Source of the DNA: Burkholderia sp. SRS-46
Lineage (GTDB): Bacteria > Pseudomonadota > Gammaproteobacteria > Burkholderiales > Burkholderiaceae
Direction: 5' to 3'
Length of the DNA: 64,000 nt
Assembly (NCBI RefSeq): GCF_004343775.1
Contig: NZ_PTXL01000005.1
Span: 434,001 to 498,000 of the forward strand
The stretch's first letter is position 1, and every line of letters starts with the position of its first letter. This document shows, piece after piece, positions 1-6,826 of this stretch. Both the position numbers and the translations under genes were made by a program. The notes beneath the pieces are model-generated. The model worked only from the letters and a program-made list of their open reading frames with translations, ran no database searches and was not told where the DNA came from.

Positions 1-312
1 AACCCCGACTTCAACGTTTCGCTGGCCCAGCCGCTGAAGCTGTCGAGCGGCCGGTACGAAATGGCGAACGCCAAGGTCGCGTTGACGAGCAACGCGGGCG
101 ACTCCGAAGTCAAGTTCGGCGCGGTCCAGAAGATCACGCAGATCACCGCGGGTAACGGCGGCTACGACGAGATCCACAACCTGAAGATCAACGTCGACGC
201 GCCGACGCAGGTCGGCACCGTGAGCACCAACGGCAGTTACAGCGGCGATCTGGTGATGCTGTTCGAGCCGGTCGCAGCCACCGCGCCCGAAGAAAAGAAA
301 ACGGGCTCGTAA
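1..312 (+). CDS. CS1-type fimbrial major pilin, C-terminal part
   Basis: The reading frame is open from the first base of the window, so only the last 103 residues are present and the start lies outside. The visible part is beta-rich and ends in G-S-Y-S-G-D-L-V-M-L-F-E-P. This is the closing strand pattern of class 5 (CS1/CFA-I/cable pilus) pilins, and the complete pilin at 4940-5488 ends the same way. Pilins of this family polymerise on the cell surface by donor-strand exchange after delivery by a chaperone and usher. The following genes encode exactly those partners. A terminator-like hairpin directly after the stop would favour high pilin expression over usher. The short tail A-P-E-E-K-K-T-G-S after the last strand is unusual. 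Assignment to the family is fairly sure; major-subunit status is inferred from position. Confidence 0.8.
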   Translation, partial: NPDFNVSLAQPLKLSSGRYEMANAKVALTSNAGDSEVKFGAVQKITQITAGNGGYDEIHNLKINVDAPTQVGTVSTNGSYSGDLVMLFEPVAATAPEEKKTGS

Positions 313-323
313 CTAGCCCATTC

Positions 324-353
324 CGAAGCCTCGACTCGTTCGGGGCTTCGTTT
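324..353 (+). terminator. Terminator-like hairpin between pilin and usher
   Basis: An 11-base arm at 324-334 (CGAAGCCTCGA) pairs with 340-350 (TCGGGGCTTCG) around a five-base loop, with one G-T pair, and is followed by TTT. It sits 12 bases after the pilin stop. As an intra-operon attenuator it would reduce transcription into the usher gene. Confidence 0.65.
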
Positions 354-421
354 CCTGCATCACATCAGCAAAGAGTTCTCGCCTGTTGATCTAAATCCCG
401 TCCAATTCAAAAGAAATTTGC

Positions 422-2698
422 GTGTTCGCCTATCAAGCCCCTTTCCGTTTCAACAAGCTGTGGTTGGGTGCGTTTCTTTTTGTTTCGTCGCACTCGTTCG
501 CAGAGGTCAAGGTATCGTACGGGGTACCTGAAGGGTTCAGCGCGGCCGAAATGGACGATAGCGCGAACTATGTCGCTACCTTCAATGGAAGAACCCTTCC
601 CGGGTTCATCAGCTATTCGTCAACGGCTGCGTCGCTCGAGTTCGACGCGGCCAAGTATGCGGCAAACGGCATCTCGCCGGACGACGTCGACACGATCCGC
701 AACGTCATCGCCCGGCTCGATTACAAACGGTGCAGCAAGGGCTGCGACGTGGAAATCGCCGGGTACTACGTTACCGTCGACAAGCTGAAGCGGTCGATTT
801 CGATCCGCGATTCGCGCGAAGACTTCATTGCGCCGCCGACGGCTTTCGGCCTGGTCAACAATCAGTCCGTGGATTTTCGCGCGTCGTCCGACGGCTATCG
901 CGCCGTCAATGTGAACGGCAACACCTGGATCGGGTTGCCGTCGCGCAGCTTCGGCTACATGAGCTGGTATGCGAACCGCACCGAAGCGCGCGGCCTGAGC
1001 AGCGGCTCGCACGGGCTGTCGTCGTATTACCTGCAAAAGAACTTTGCCAAGACGTACGTGCGGGCGGGCAAGCAGAACAGCATCGACTACGCGTCGGGAT
1101 CGGTCAGCACGCTGCTGTCGCCGAGTTTCGACCAGTTCGTGACGTTCGGCAGCCAGAGCAACCTGCAGGTCGACCGCAACGCGGGCTCGCTGGTCATGTA
1201 CGCGACGGCGGAAGGGAACTACGAGTTCTACCGCAACGGCCGTCTCATCATGAAGCGGCCGGCCGTTCTCGGCCGCAACGAAATCGGGTTCGCCGATCTG
1301 CCGGGCGGCTACTACTCGGTGCAGGTTCGCCTGATCGATCGAAACGGCAATGTGGTCACGCAGGAAATCCGCGAGATCAACAACGTCAACTTCGGCGCGG
1401 CGAGCGGCAATGCATGGCATTTCACCGTCGGCAAGGAGATGAGCGAGCAGGGCGGCTTCCTCATGGAAGCGGCCATGAGCCGGAACTTCAGACAGTTCTA
1501 CATGAACGCGTCGACGCTCGTCGGCCGTGGCGGAGACTGGGCGGCCGAAGTCAACGTGACGCGCCCCATGAAGCTGGGCGACATCGATATCACGCCGACG
1601 CTCGGCGTGCTGGCCGGCGACCGGAAAGCCGGCGGCTACGCCACCCTCTCGATGGCGAGCGAGGCGCTCGGCAGCCTCTCGGCGAGCCGCTACCTGAACA
1701 ACGACGTATCGCGGTTCTATGCGGGCTCGTCGAGCACCAGTGTCTCGTACAGCCGCAACGTGCGTGGCACGATCGTCGGCTACAACTACCAGAAATCGGG
1801 CTTCGGCGAGACGCACCAGGCCGAGGTGCGCTGGAACTACCGCCCGAACGGCTTGTGGTCGACGTTTGCGCTGGGTGTCCAGAAAGGCAGCTTCAGCCGG
1901 ACCAGCGGCGGCTATGGCGTGTATTTCAACATGACCATGCAGCTCGAAAAGACTCAAGCGAGCTTCAGCGCCGCGCGGTCGGGCGGGCAGACGCAGTTGA
2001 GCGGCGACTACCGGAAGGATTTCCAGGACGGTTTCGGCACGACGACCGTCGGGATCACGGGCAGCCGCGTGAATACGCAGTACGGCGTGAATGTGTACGG
2101 CACCCGTTCCGGCACGCGTGGCGATGCGTCGTTGAACCTCGGCTACAACGGCGACGCGAGCAACGTGGACTTCAACTACCGCGGCATGGTCGCCGCGAGC
2201 AAGGACGGCGTGGCGTTCGGCCGCTACAGCAGCAGCGGCAGCGCGATGCTGTTGACCACGCCGGAAATCGAAGGGATGAAGTACGGCTTCAACGTCGAGG
2301 GCAGCCCGGTCGGGGGCAACAGCACTTACGCGGTGCCGCTCAATGCCTATAGCGACCTGCCTTTCGCGCGCGTGCTGAGCAACAGCGAGAAGCTGGACAT
2401 GAACATCGAGGTGCCGGCGAACATCGTCCGCGCGCATCCGGGCCAGGTCTATGCGGCCAAGGCGAAGGTCGACATCAGCATGATCTACAGCGGCTTCCTG
2501 AAGGATGCCGACGGGCAGCCGATCAGCGGGACGATTGCCGAAACCGGCGATACGGTCCATCGCAACGGCCTGTTCTCGATCGTGAGCAAGAGAATGCTTG
2601 CGGACGTCACGGTCGACGGGAATGGGCACCGGTACACGTGCAGCCTGAAGGATGCCAGCGGCAATGACTTCCGCTGCAAGCCGCAAAACATCGAATGA
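422..2698 (+). CDS. CS1-type fimbrial outer-membrane usher
   Basis: This 758-residue protein starts at a GTG and has a signal peptide ending near H-S-F-A. The rest is rich in alternating beta strands with many aromatic and glycine residues, as expected for a usher barrel. The family (CooC/CfaC/TcfC/CblC) forms the outer-membrane pore that accepts chaperone-pilin complexes and extrudes the fibre. At about residues 320-560 the strand pattern is very regular. The C-terminal segment contains Y-T-C and F-R-C-K cysteines near the end, compatible with the periplasmic C-terminal domain. It is somewhat shorter than the roughly 850-residue ushers of enterotoxigenic E. coli. It lies between the pilin and the chaperone, and its stop overlaps a possible upstream ATG of the chaperone gene. 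The ribosome site is weak, fitting lower expression than the pilin. Confidence 0.85.
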   Translation: MFAYQAPFRFNKLWLGAFLFVSSHSFAEVKVSYGVPEGFSAAEMDDSANYVATFNGRTLPGFISYSSTAASLEFDAAKYAANGISPDDVDTIRNVIARLDYKRCSKGCDVEIAGYYVTVDKLKRSISIRDSREDFIAPPTAFGLVNNQSVDFRASSDGYRAVNVNGNTWIGLPSRSFGYMSWYANRTEARGLSSGSHGLSSYYLQKNFAKTYVRAGKQNSIDYASGSVSTLLSPSFDQFVTFGSQSNLQVDRNAGSLVMYATAEGNYEFYRNGRLIMKRPAVLGRNEIGFADLPGGYYSVQVRLIDRNGNVVTQEIREINNVNFGAASGNAWHFTVGKEMSEQGGFLMEAAMSRNFRQFYMNASTLVGRGGDWAAEVNVTRPMKLGDIDITPTLGVLAGDRKAGGYATLSMASEALGSLSASRYLNNDVSRFYAGSSSTSVSYSRNVRGTIVGYNYQKSGFGETHQAEVRWNYRPNGLWSTFALGVQKGSFSRTSGGYGVYFNMTMQLEKTQASFSAARSGGQTQLSGDYRKDFQDGFGTTTVGITGSRVNTQYGVNVYGTRSGTRGDASLNLGYNGDASNVDFNYRGMVAASKDGVAFGRYSSSGSAMLLTTPEIEGMKYGFNVEGSPVGGNSTYAVPLNAYSDLPFARVLSNSEKLDMNIEVPANIVRAHPGQVYAAKAKVDISMIYSGFLKDADGQPISGTIAETGDTVHRNGLFSIVSKRMLADVTVDGNGHRYTCSLKDASGNDFRCKPQNIE

Positions 2699-2715
2699 AG
2701 CAACGGAGAAACGAC

Positions 2716-3402
2716 ATGAATTTCAAATTGCGAAGCGCGGTGCCCGTCCTGATGGCGCTGCTGTTCACGACGGCCCAGCCGGTCCAGGCTGAAGGCGAGC
2801 TCATGGTGATGCCGGCTTCCACCCGGGTGTTCAACAGCCACGACCAGAATGTCACGGTGAAGAACATGGGTGACGCGCCGCTCTACCTGTCCATTTCCCT
2901 GCAGAAAGTGATGAACCCCGGCGTGACGCCGGAAGAAAAGGTCGCCCTCGGCGAACTCGAGCATCCGAGCATGCTCGCGAGCCCGGACAAGTTGACGCTG
3001 GGGCCGAGCCAGACGCGTCAGGTCGTCCTGAAATCGCTGGTTGAAACCGACCGCGAAGAACTGTACCGGCTGTATATCGTGCCGGTCAGGTCGCTGAAAG
3101 TGGACGGCGCGCCGCAGGACAAGATCACCGCGCCGATGTCGGTCGCCATCGGCTACGGCGTGCTGGTGCGCCATATGCCGCCGCCGGGCAAGCAGCGCAC
3201 CGCCTGGGCCCATCGCTGCGACAACGGCGGGCTGACGCTGGAAAACACGGGCAACGTGCGCGTGGTGTTGACGGACGTCTCCTATGACGGGGCGAAACAG
3301 CCGGAAACCATTGCGATCTTCCCCGGCACGCCGCAGCACTTTGCGACGAAGCGCATGACGCTGCGCGCAGGCGAGGAGCAGAAGACGCTGGTGTGTTCGT
3401 GA
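2716..3402 (+). CDS. Fimbrial periplasmic chaperone, two-domain
   Basis: The 228-residue product has a clear signal peptide ending at V-Q-A-E. An N-terminal Ig-like domain of about 130 residues includes the Y-R-L-Y-I-V-P-V-R strand and ends at V-A-I-G-Y-G-V-L-V-R. A second smaller domain with the conserved N-T-G-N-V-R-V follows. This layout is that of CooB/CblB/TcfB-type chaperones, which hold pilin subunits in the periplasm and pass them to the usher. I chose ATG 2716 because GGAGA lies 7 bases upstream and the signal peptide begins there. An in-frame ATG at 2695 that overlaps the usher stop is the alternative. The stop overlaps the next gene by one base (TGATG), so the two chaperone-like genes are probably translationally coupled. 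Confidence 0.85.
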   Translation: MNFKLRSAVPVLMALLFTTAQPVQAEGELMVMPASTRVFNSHDQNVTVKNMGDAPLYLSISLQKVMNPGVTPEEKVALGELEHPSMLASPDKLTLGPSQTRQVVLKSLVETDREELYRLYIVPVRSLKVDGAPQDKITAPMSVAIGYGVLVRHMPPPGKQRTAWAHRCDNGGLTLENTGNVRVVLTDVSYDGAKQPETIAIFPGTPQHFATKRMTLRAGEEQKTLVCS

Positions 3403-3875
3403 TGAAGCGCGGGGTCGGCATCACGCTCTGCTTGATGCTCGCATTGAGCAGCGCCAGCAGCATGGCGGCGGGCATCCTGAAACTGTCGCGCACCGAAATG
3501 ACGGTCGCACCGGGCCAGCCACCGGGCGAGCTGTGGGTCGAGAACAAGGGGGATACCCCGTTGTATCTCGACGTAACCCAACAGTTGGTTGCGAATCCAG
3601 GGACAACTCCGGAACAGCTCGTGCCGGTCCAGGAAGTGCCGCATCCGGGCCTGCTGGTGCTGCCAAACCGTCTGACGCTGGCGCCCGGGCAGAAATACCG
3701 GATGACATTGAAGGAATTGGTTAAGCCACTGCGGACTCAGGTATGGCGCGTGACGTTCCGCCCGAAGGAACACATCGTTGTCGAAGCCGGCGTGACTGAG
3801 GATATGCCTGCGCCACTCTTTCTCAGCATCGGATATGGCGTCGTAATTTATCAATTGGGCAGCGAAAAATCATAA
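3402..3875 (+). CDS. Chaperone-like protein with only the N-terminal domain
   Basis: This 157-residue protein has a signal peptide ending at S-S-M-A-A. It then resembles the first domain of the preceding chaperone: V-A-P-G-Q, N-P-G-T-T-P-E-Q, L-T-L-A-P-G-Q-K and V-W-R-V-T-F-R-P occupy the same order. It stops right after S-I-G-Y-G-V-V-I-Y, exactly where the full-length chaperone enters its second domain. No frameshifted continuation was found in the next 50 bases, so it appears to be a natural one-domain form or a neatly truncated paralogue. ATG 3402 overlaps the stop of the upstream gene by one base. Its role could be a dedicated chaperone for one subunit or an accessory partner of the full-length chaperone. 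The function is inferred from similarity and context only. Confidence 0.7.
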   Translation: MKRGVGITLCLMLALSSASSMAAGILKLSRTEMTVAPGQPPGELWVENKGDTPLYLDVTQQLVANPGTTPEQLVPVQEVPHPGLLVLPNRLTLAPGQKYRMTLKELVKPLRTQVWRVTFRPKEHIVVEAGVTEDMPAPLFLSIGYGVVIYQLGSEKS

Positions 3876-3926
3876 CCGGGCGCCGATTCGACCGGTTACT
3901 TGCTGTCAACTCAGAAGGAAAGGGCG

Positions 3927-4931
3927 ATGATTAACGCGAGGTTAAAAAGGAATTGGCTTACGGGTGCTGGGGCGTTCCTGTTGGTGTCGTTGTTGCTCGC
4001 TTTCGCGGGCAACGCATCTGCTGGGCCCATCAGACTCAAGCTCGCAAGCGTTGTCAACGGCTATGGCGCATGCTCATGGACAACCAATGGCGATGGTACC
4101 AGCACGCTCCGCGTAACTATCGACTATAAAGCCGGGTTTTTTGTTGAGCCGGCTACTAAATTTCGGAGTCGTGGCATTATGGTGTACACGTATAATAAAA
4201 ATGGGCAAATGAACCCAAGCGGAAATGCTGCCAAGAAAGTATCGCTGAACGGTGTTGGGAGCTACTCGCCGTTCAATGGAGACGGTTATGTCATGTATCA
4301 CGGTTGGGATCTTCCTCAATGGAAGAACCAGGATCCTTTCATTGCCAACGTAGAAGTGGTGATTGACGACGCAACCGTTAGCGATTGGCCTGCAATATCC
4401 TTGCGGGGCGGGAATTACACAGATTCAGACGACGTCGGAGAAATTGCCGGAGGCGCGTATGTCAGTCGTAGCAGTATCGGCAGCACCTGCCAGGTGGTCG
4501 ATCCGGTTAAACCGCCGCCGCCGCCGGTGACGATCAACGTGACAGCGCCCGACTGGAACCTTGGGGAGTTACCACCAGGAAATAGCGAAAAAATCTTTCC
4601 TTTGCTGGCAGATCAGCTTTGCTTCACGTATTCGGGGGCATTGGTCAACGGCAAGACTTTCATCATCAATGCCAGCAACGCCAACGGTCTCGTTAACAAT
4701 CGCTACAGGCTCCGAAAAATTGACGATCCGACTCAGGAAGTGCCATACAGCGTGAAGCTGGACAGAGCGACCACAACCGTTTATTTGCCAAATGTCATAA
4801 ATTCAGCGCTTAGTCTCGATGGCGCCGGAAAAACCTGCTTCGTTCCGACATTCACGACGACGGTCAATAGGGGTTTGAAGCCGGGGGATTATAGCGATGT
4901 GTTGACATTCACGATTGTAAAGAAATCCTAG
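3927..4931 (+). CDS. CblD/CfaE-like fimbrial tip subunit
   Basis: The 334-residue product begins with a long signal peptide ending at G-N-A-S-A. It contains two disulphide-sized cysteine pairs, one in the N-terminal half (Y-G-A-C-S-W and S-T-C-Q-V) and one in the C-terminal half (D-Q-L-C-F and G-K-T-C-F-V-P). They are separated by a proline linker K-P-P-P-P-P-V near residue 195. A two-domain adhesin joined by a short linker is the plan of the CblD/CfaE family, the minor subunits that initiate assembly and sit at the fibre tip. The final strand L-T-F-T-I-V-K is the usual closing motif. ATG 3927 is preceded by AAGGAAAGGG. Base composition of the N-terminal half is clearly richer in A and T than the flanking genes, suggesting independent acquisition or diversification of the binding domain. 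Confidence 0.8.
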   Translation: MINARLKRNWLTGAGAFLLVSLLLAFAGNASAGPIRLKLASVVNGYGACSWTTNGDGTSTLRVTIDYKAGFFVEPATKFRSRGIMVYTYNKNGQMNPSGNAAKKVSLNGVGSYSPFNGDGYVMYHGWDLPQWKNQDPFIANVEVVIDDATVSDWPAISLRGGNYTDSDDVGEIAGGAYVSRSSIGSTCQVVDPVKPPPPPVTINVTAPDWNLGELPPGNSEKIFPLLADQLCFTYSGALVNGKTFIINASNANGLVNNRYRLRKIDDPTQEVPYSVKLDRATTTVYLPNVINSALSLDGAGKTCFVPTFTTTVNRGLKPGDYSDVLTFTIVKKS

Positions 4932-4939
4932 GAGTCTTC

Positions 4940-5488
4940 ATGAAGAGGAATTGCATCGGTTACCTGCTGGCTGCCGCGTTACTACTCCCAGCTCTCGCAT
5001 CAGCGCAGGGGGTTAACGTGACCGGAAAGATACAGAGCAAGGTGACGGCCAAGGTCGTTCGGATGTTCACGTTCGACGTGACGGACGACAAAGGCGGATG
5101 GTTTGACCGGGGGCTGGAAATGCAGCAACTCGGTGGCTGGAATACACCGTACGAGATAAAGGCGCGATTGCGCGTGGTGTCGACCAGCCGCGACTTCCAG
5201 GTCCGCCTTGACGAGCCGTTGCAGATCCGAAATCAGTTGAATTCCGCGCAAGTCTTTCGGCAGCCGGCAGTCAGACTCGGTGCCGACGACGGCGCACCAA
5301 AGCCGATCGTGGTCGGCCAGAGCGCGGGATTCCAGAATCCGGCGCCGGCTACGCCGGGCGTCGATTCGACCGGTTACTACACGCTGTCGGTTTCCGCTCT
5401 TCCGCCGGACGGGGATTTCAAGAGTACGGTCGGCACCTACAGCGGCGTGCTGTCGATGACCTTCGAACCTGTGGTGAAGGCGCGATGA
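4940..5488 (+). CDS. CS1-type fimbrial pilin, second subunit
   Basis: This complete 182-residue pilin has a signal peptide ending at A-L-A-S-A-Q and begins its mature part with V-N-V-T-G-K-I. It ends in V-G-T-Y-S-G-V-L-S-M-T-F-E-P, matching the end of the partial pilin at the start of the window. AGGAG lies 6 bases before the ATG, and the gene starts 8 bases after the tip subunit, so they are co-transcribed. In class 5 systems there is normally one major pilin and one tip subunit. A second pilin placed after the tip gene may be a minor shaft or adaptor subunit. That role is inferred from position. Confidence 0.75.
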   Translation: MKRNCIGYLLAAALLLPALASAQGVNVTGKIQSKVTAKVVRMFTFDVTDDKGGWFDRGLEMQQLGGWNTPYEIKARLRVVSTSRDFQVRLDEPLQIRNQLNSAQVFRQPAVRLGADDGAPKPIVVGQSAGFQNPAPATPGVDSTGYYTLSVSALPPDGDFKSTVGTYSGVLSMTFEPVVKAR

Positions 5489-5610
5489 CGGCTGGCGTGC
5501 GTTGCGATGGTGTACACAAGGGATTGAAGGATCGGTGAACTCGATGATCAGTACAAGACTCGCTAGCTAATCTTGGCTGCATTGGTGCAAGTGCATCAAG
5601 CTGATGTTCC

Positions 5611-5834
5611 TCATTCCCGCCCCTGGCAATGTATCCGCTGCCTTTATCAAGTGTGACGCTAAACAACGAGATAAAAGGCTTGTCGTTACCAAGCAGAACG
5701 CATGCGGCGTTTGCGCTCAACGGCAACGGTCGAACCTGCTTTGTGCCGACGCTTGCGACATCATCAGTGGGCACACCGCGCAAGCTGGCAACGACGGCGG
5801 TGTTCTGACGTTGACCGTCGTCATCAAGCTGTAG
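5611..5834 (+). pseudogene. Relic of a second CblD-like tip subunit C-terminus
   Basis: Read in the frame of position 5629, the DNA encodes a stretch with A-L-N-G-N-G-R-T-C-F-V-P-T. This parallels S-L-D-G-A-G-K-T-C-F-V-P-T in the intact tip gene. Between about 5775 and 5800 the match moves to another frame, which then gives G-G-V-L-T-L-T-V-V-I-K before a stop at 5832-5834. That parallels the S-D-V-L-T-F-T-I-V-K ending of the intact protein. Only about 70 residues of the C-terminal domain can be traced and no start or signal peptide is visible. It is therefore a truncated, frameshifted paralogue. A small open frame from 5604 to 5834 crosses this region but reads most of it in the wrong frame. 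Confidence 0.65.
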
Positions 5835-5876
5835 GCGACAATTGGACAGGTACATCATCTCCAGGGATACGAAACC

Positions 5877-6551
5877 ATGAAATTGCGCATATCCAGGCGT
5901 TCAGCGCTGGCCCTCCTGGCAGGGCTGCCCCTATCCGCTTCTGTCTTCGGTGCGATCGACCTGCTGCCGAAGGAACTCGCGGTTCACGATCAGGCTGTTT
6001 CCGTGCGGATCGTCAACAACGGCGACCGTGCGGAATACGTTTCCATTTCGCTCGCGCGACTGCTCAATCCCGGCGTGCCGCTGGCCGACGAAAAGCTGGA
6101 GCCTATCGGGGAAACGGCGCGGCCGGCGCTGTACGCTTTTCCGTTCCGGGTGAGCCTTGCTCCTGGGCAAAGCAAGACCATCACACTGAAGCCGCTGCGT
6201 CCGGTCGAATCGGAAACGGTGTATCGGCTGGACGTCAAGCCGGTGGTCAAGCTATTGGGCGAGGCGCGGAAGGAAACGGCCGGCAATATTGTGGTCAATC
6301 TGGCGTTCAGCGGCCTGATCCGTCAACTGCCGGCAAACGAACGCGCGAGCGTTTCGGTCACTTGTGACGCGGACGGTGCTCGTATTAACGCCACGGGCAA
6401 TGTGCGCTACAAGGTGACGGGCGCGGAAGTGGACGGTCGCACCCTCGACGACTTCAATGTCTACCCCGGCGTTCCGCTGCCTTTGAAGGGTAACGTCGTA
6501 ACCATTCCCGGGCAGCCGATGTGCAGCGGCAGTCCTGGAACGGCACCCTGA
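5877..6551 (+). CDS. Fimbrial periplasmic chaperone, second full-length copy
   Basis: The 224-residue product has a signal peptide ending at A-S-V-F-G-A. It has a first Ig-like domain with L-S-L-A-P-G-Q-S-K and V-Y-R-L-D-V-K-P-V, and a short second domain containing N-A-T-G-N-V-R-Y-K. The order of motifs is the same as in the chaperone at 2716-3402, but the sequences differ widely. It closes the fimbrial locus: the next gene is on the other strand and a strong terminator follows. It stands behind the relic of a second tip gene, so it may once have served that subunit, or it may now serve one of the two pilins. It has no cysteine pair in the first domain. Confidence 0.8.
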   Translation: MKLRISRRSALALLAGLPLSASVFGAIDLLPKELAVHDQAVSVRIVNNGDRAEYVSISLARLLNPGVPLADEKLEPIGETARPALYAFPFRVSLAPGQSKTITLKPLRPVESETVYRLDVKPVVKLLGEARKETAGNIVVNLAFSGLIRQLPANERASVSVTCDADGARINATGNVRYKVTGAEVDGRTLDDFNVYPGVPLPLKGNVVTIPGQPMCSGSPGTAP

Positions 6552-6645
6552 TCGCTGCCCGAGCGACGCGCAGCGCAGAACTCAAGCAGGAAGCGCCGCG
6601 TCGGTCTCGGGTCATGCCCGAACAGATCGGCATCCACTCATCCTG

Positions 6646-6675
6646 AAACCCCGCCGGAAACGGACGGGGTTTTTT
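6646..6675 (+). terminator. Rho-independent terminator of the fimbrial operon
   Basis: Bases AAACCCCG at 6646-6653 pair with CGGGGTTT at 6665-6672. An inner CCG-GAAA-CGG hairpin lies between them, and the right arm runs into six T residues ending at 6675. This is a strong intrinsic terminator for the plus strand, 95 bases after the last chaperone stop. Confidence 0.85.
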
Positions 6676-6740
6676 GTGCTTCGTTCTTGCGGTCCGAACA
6701 CCGCTGGCCGCACCGATATTCACGGTCGCTGCCCACCGGA

Positions 6741-6815
6741 CGCGGGTGGCCAGGCCACCCGCGCCGGATCGTGGAAGCCGGCTGGCTACCCGATCGAGCG
6801 CCGCCGGCTTCCACG
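6741..6815. repeat. Two perfect stem-loops downstream of the exoprotein gene
   Basis: CGCGGGTGGC at 6741-6750 pairs perfectly with 6754-6763 around a 3-base loop. A second 13-base perfect arm (CGTGGAAGCCGGC, 6770-6782) pairs with 6803-6815 around 20 bases. Neither is followed by a T run on the minus strand. They probably act as 3-prime stabilising structures or Rho-dependent stops for the minus-strand adhesin gene that ends at 6827. Confidence 0.5.
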
Positions 6816-6826
6816 ACGATCGACGC

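Noticed and set aside
5604-5834. Intact 76-residue protein gene
   Set aside because: Most of this frame is out of register with the tip-subunit similarity; only its last dozen residues match. The region is better read as a frameshifted relic.
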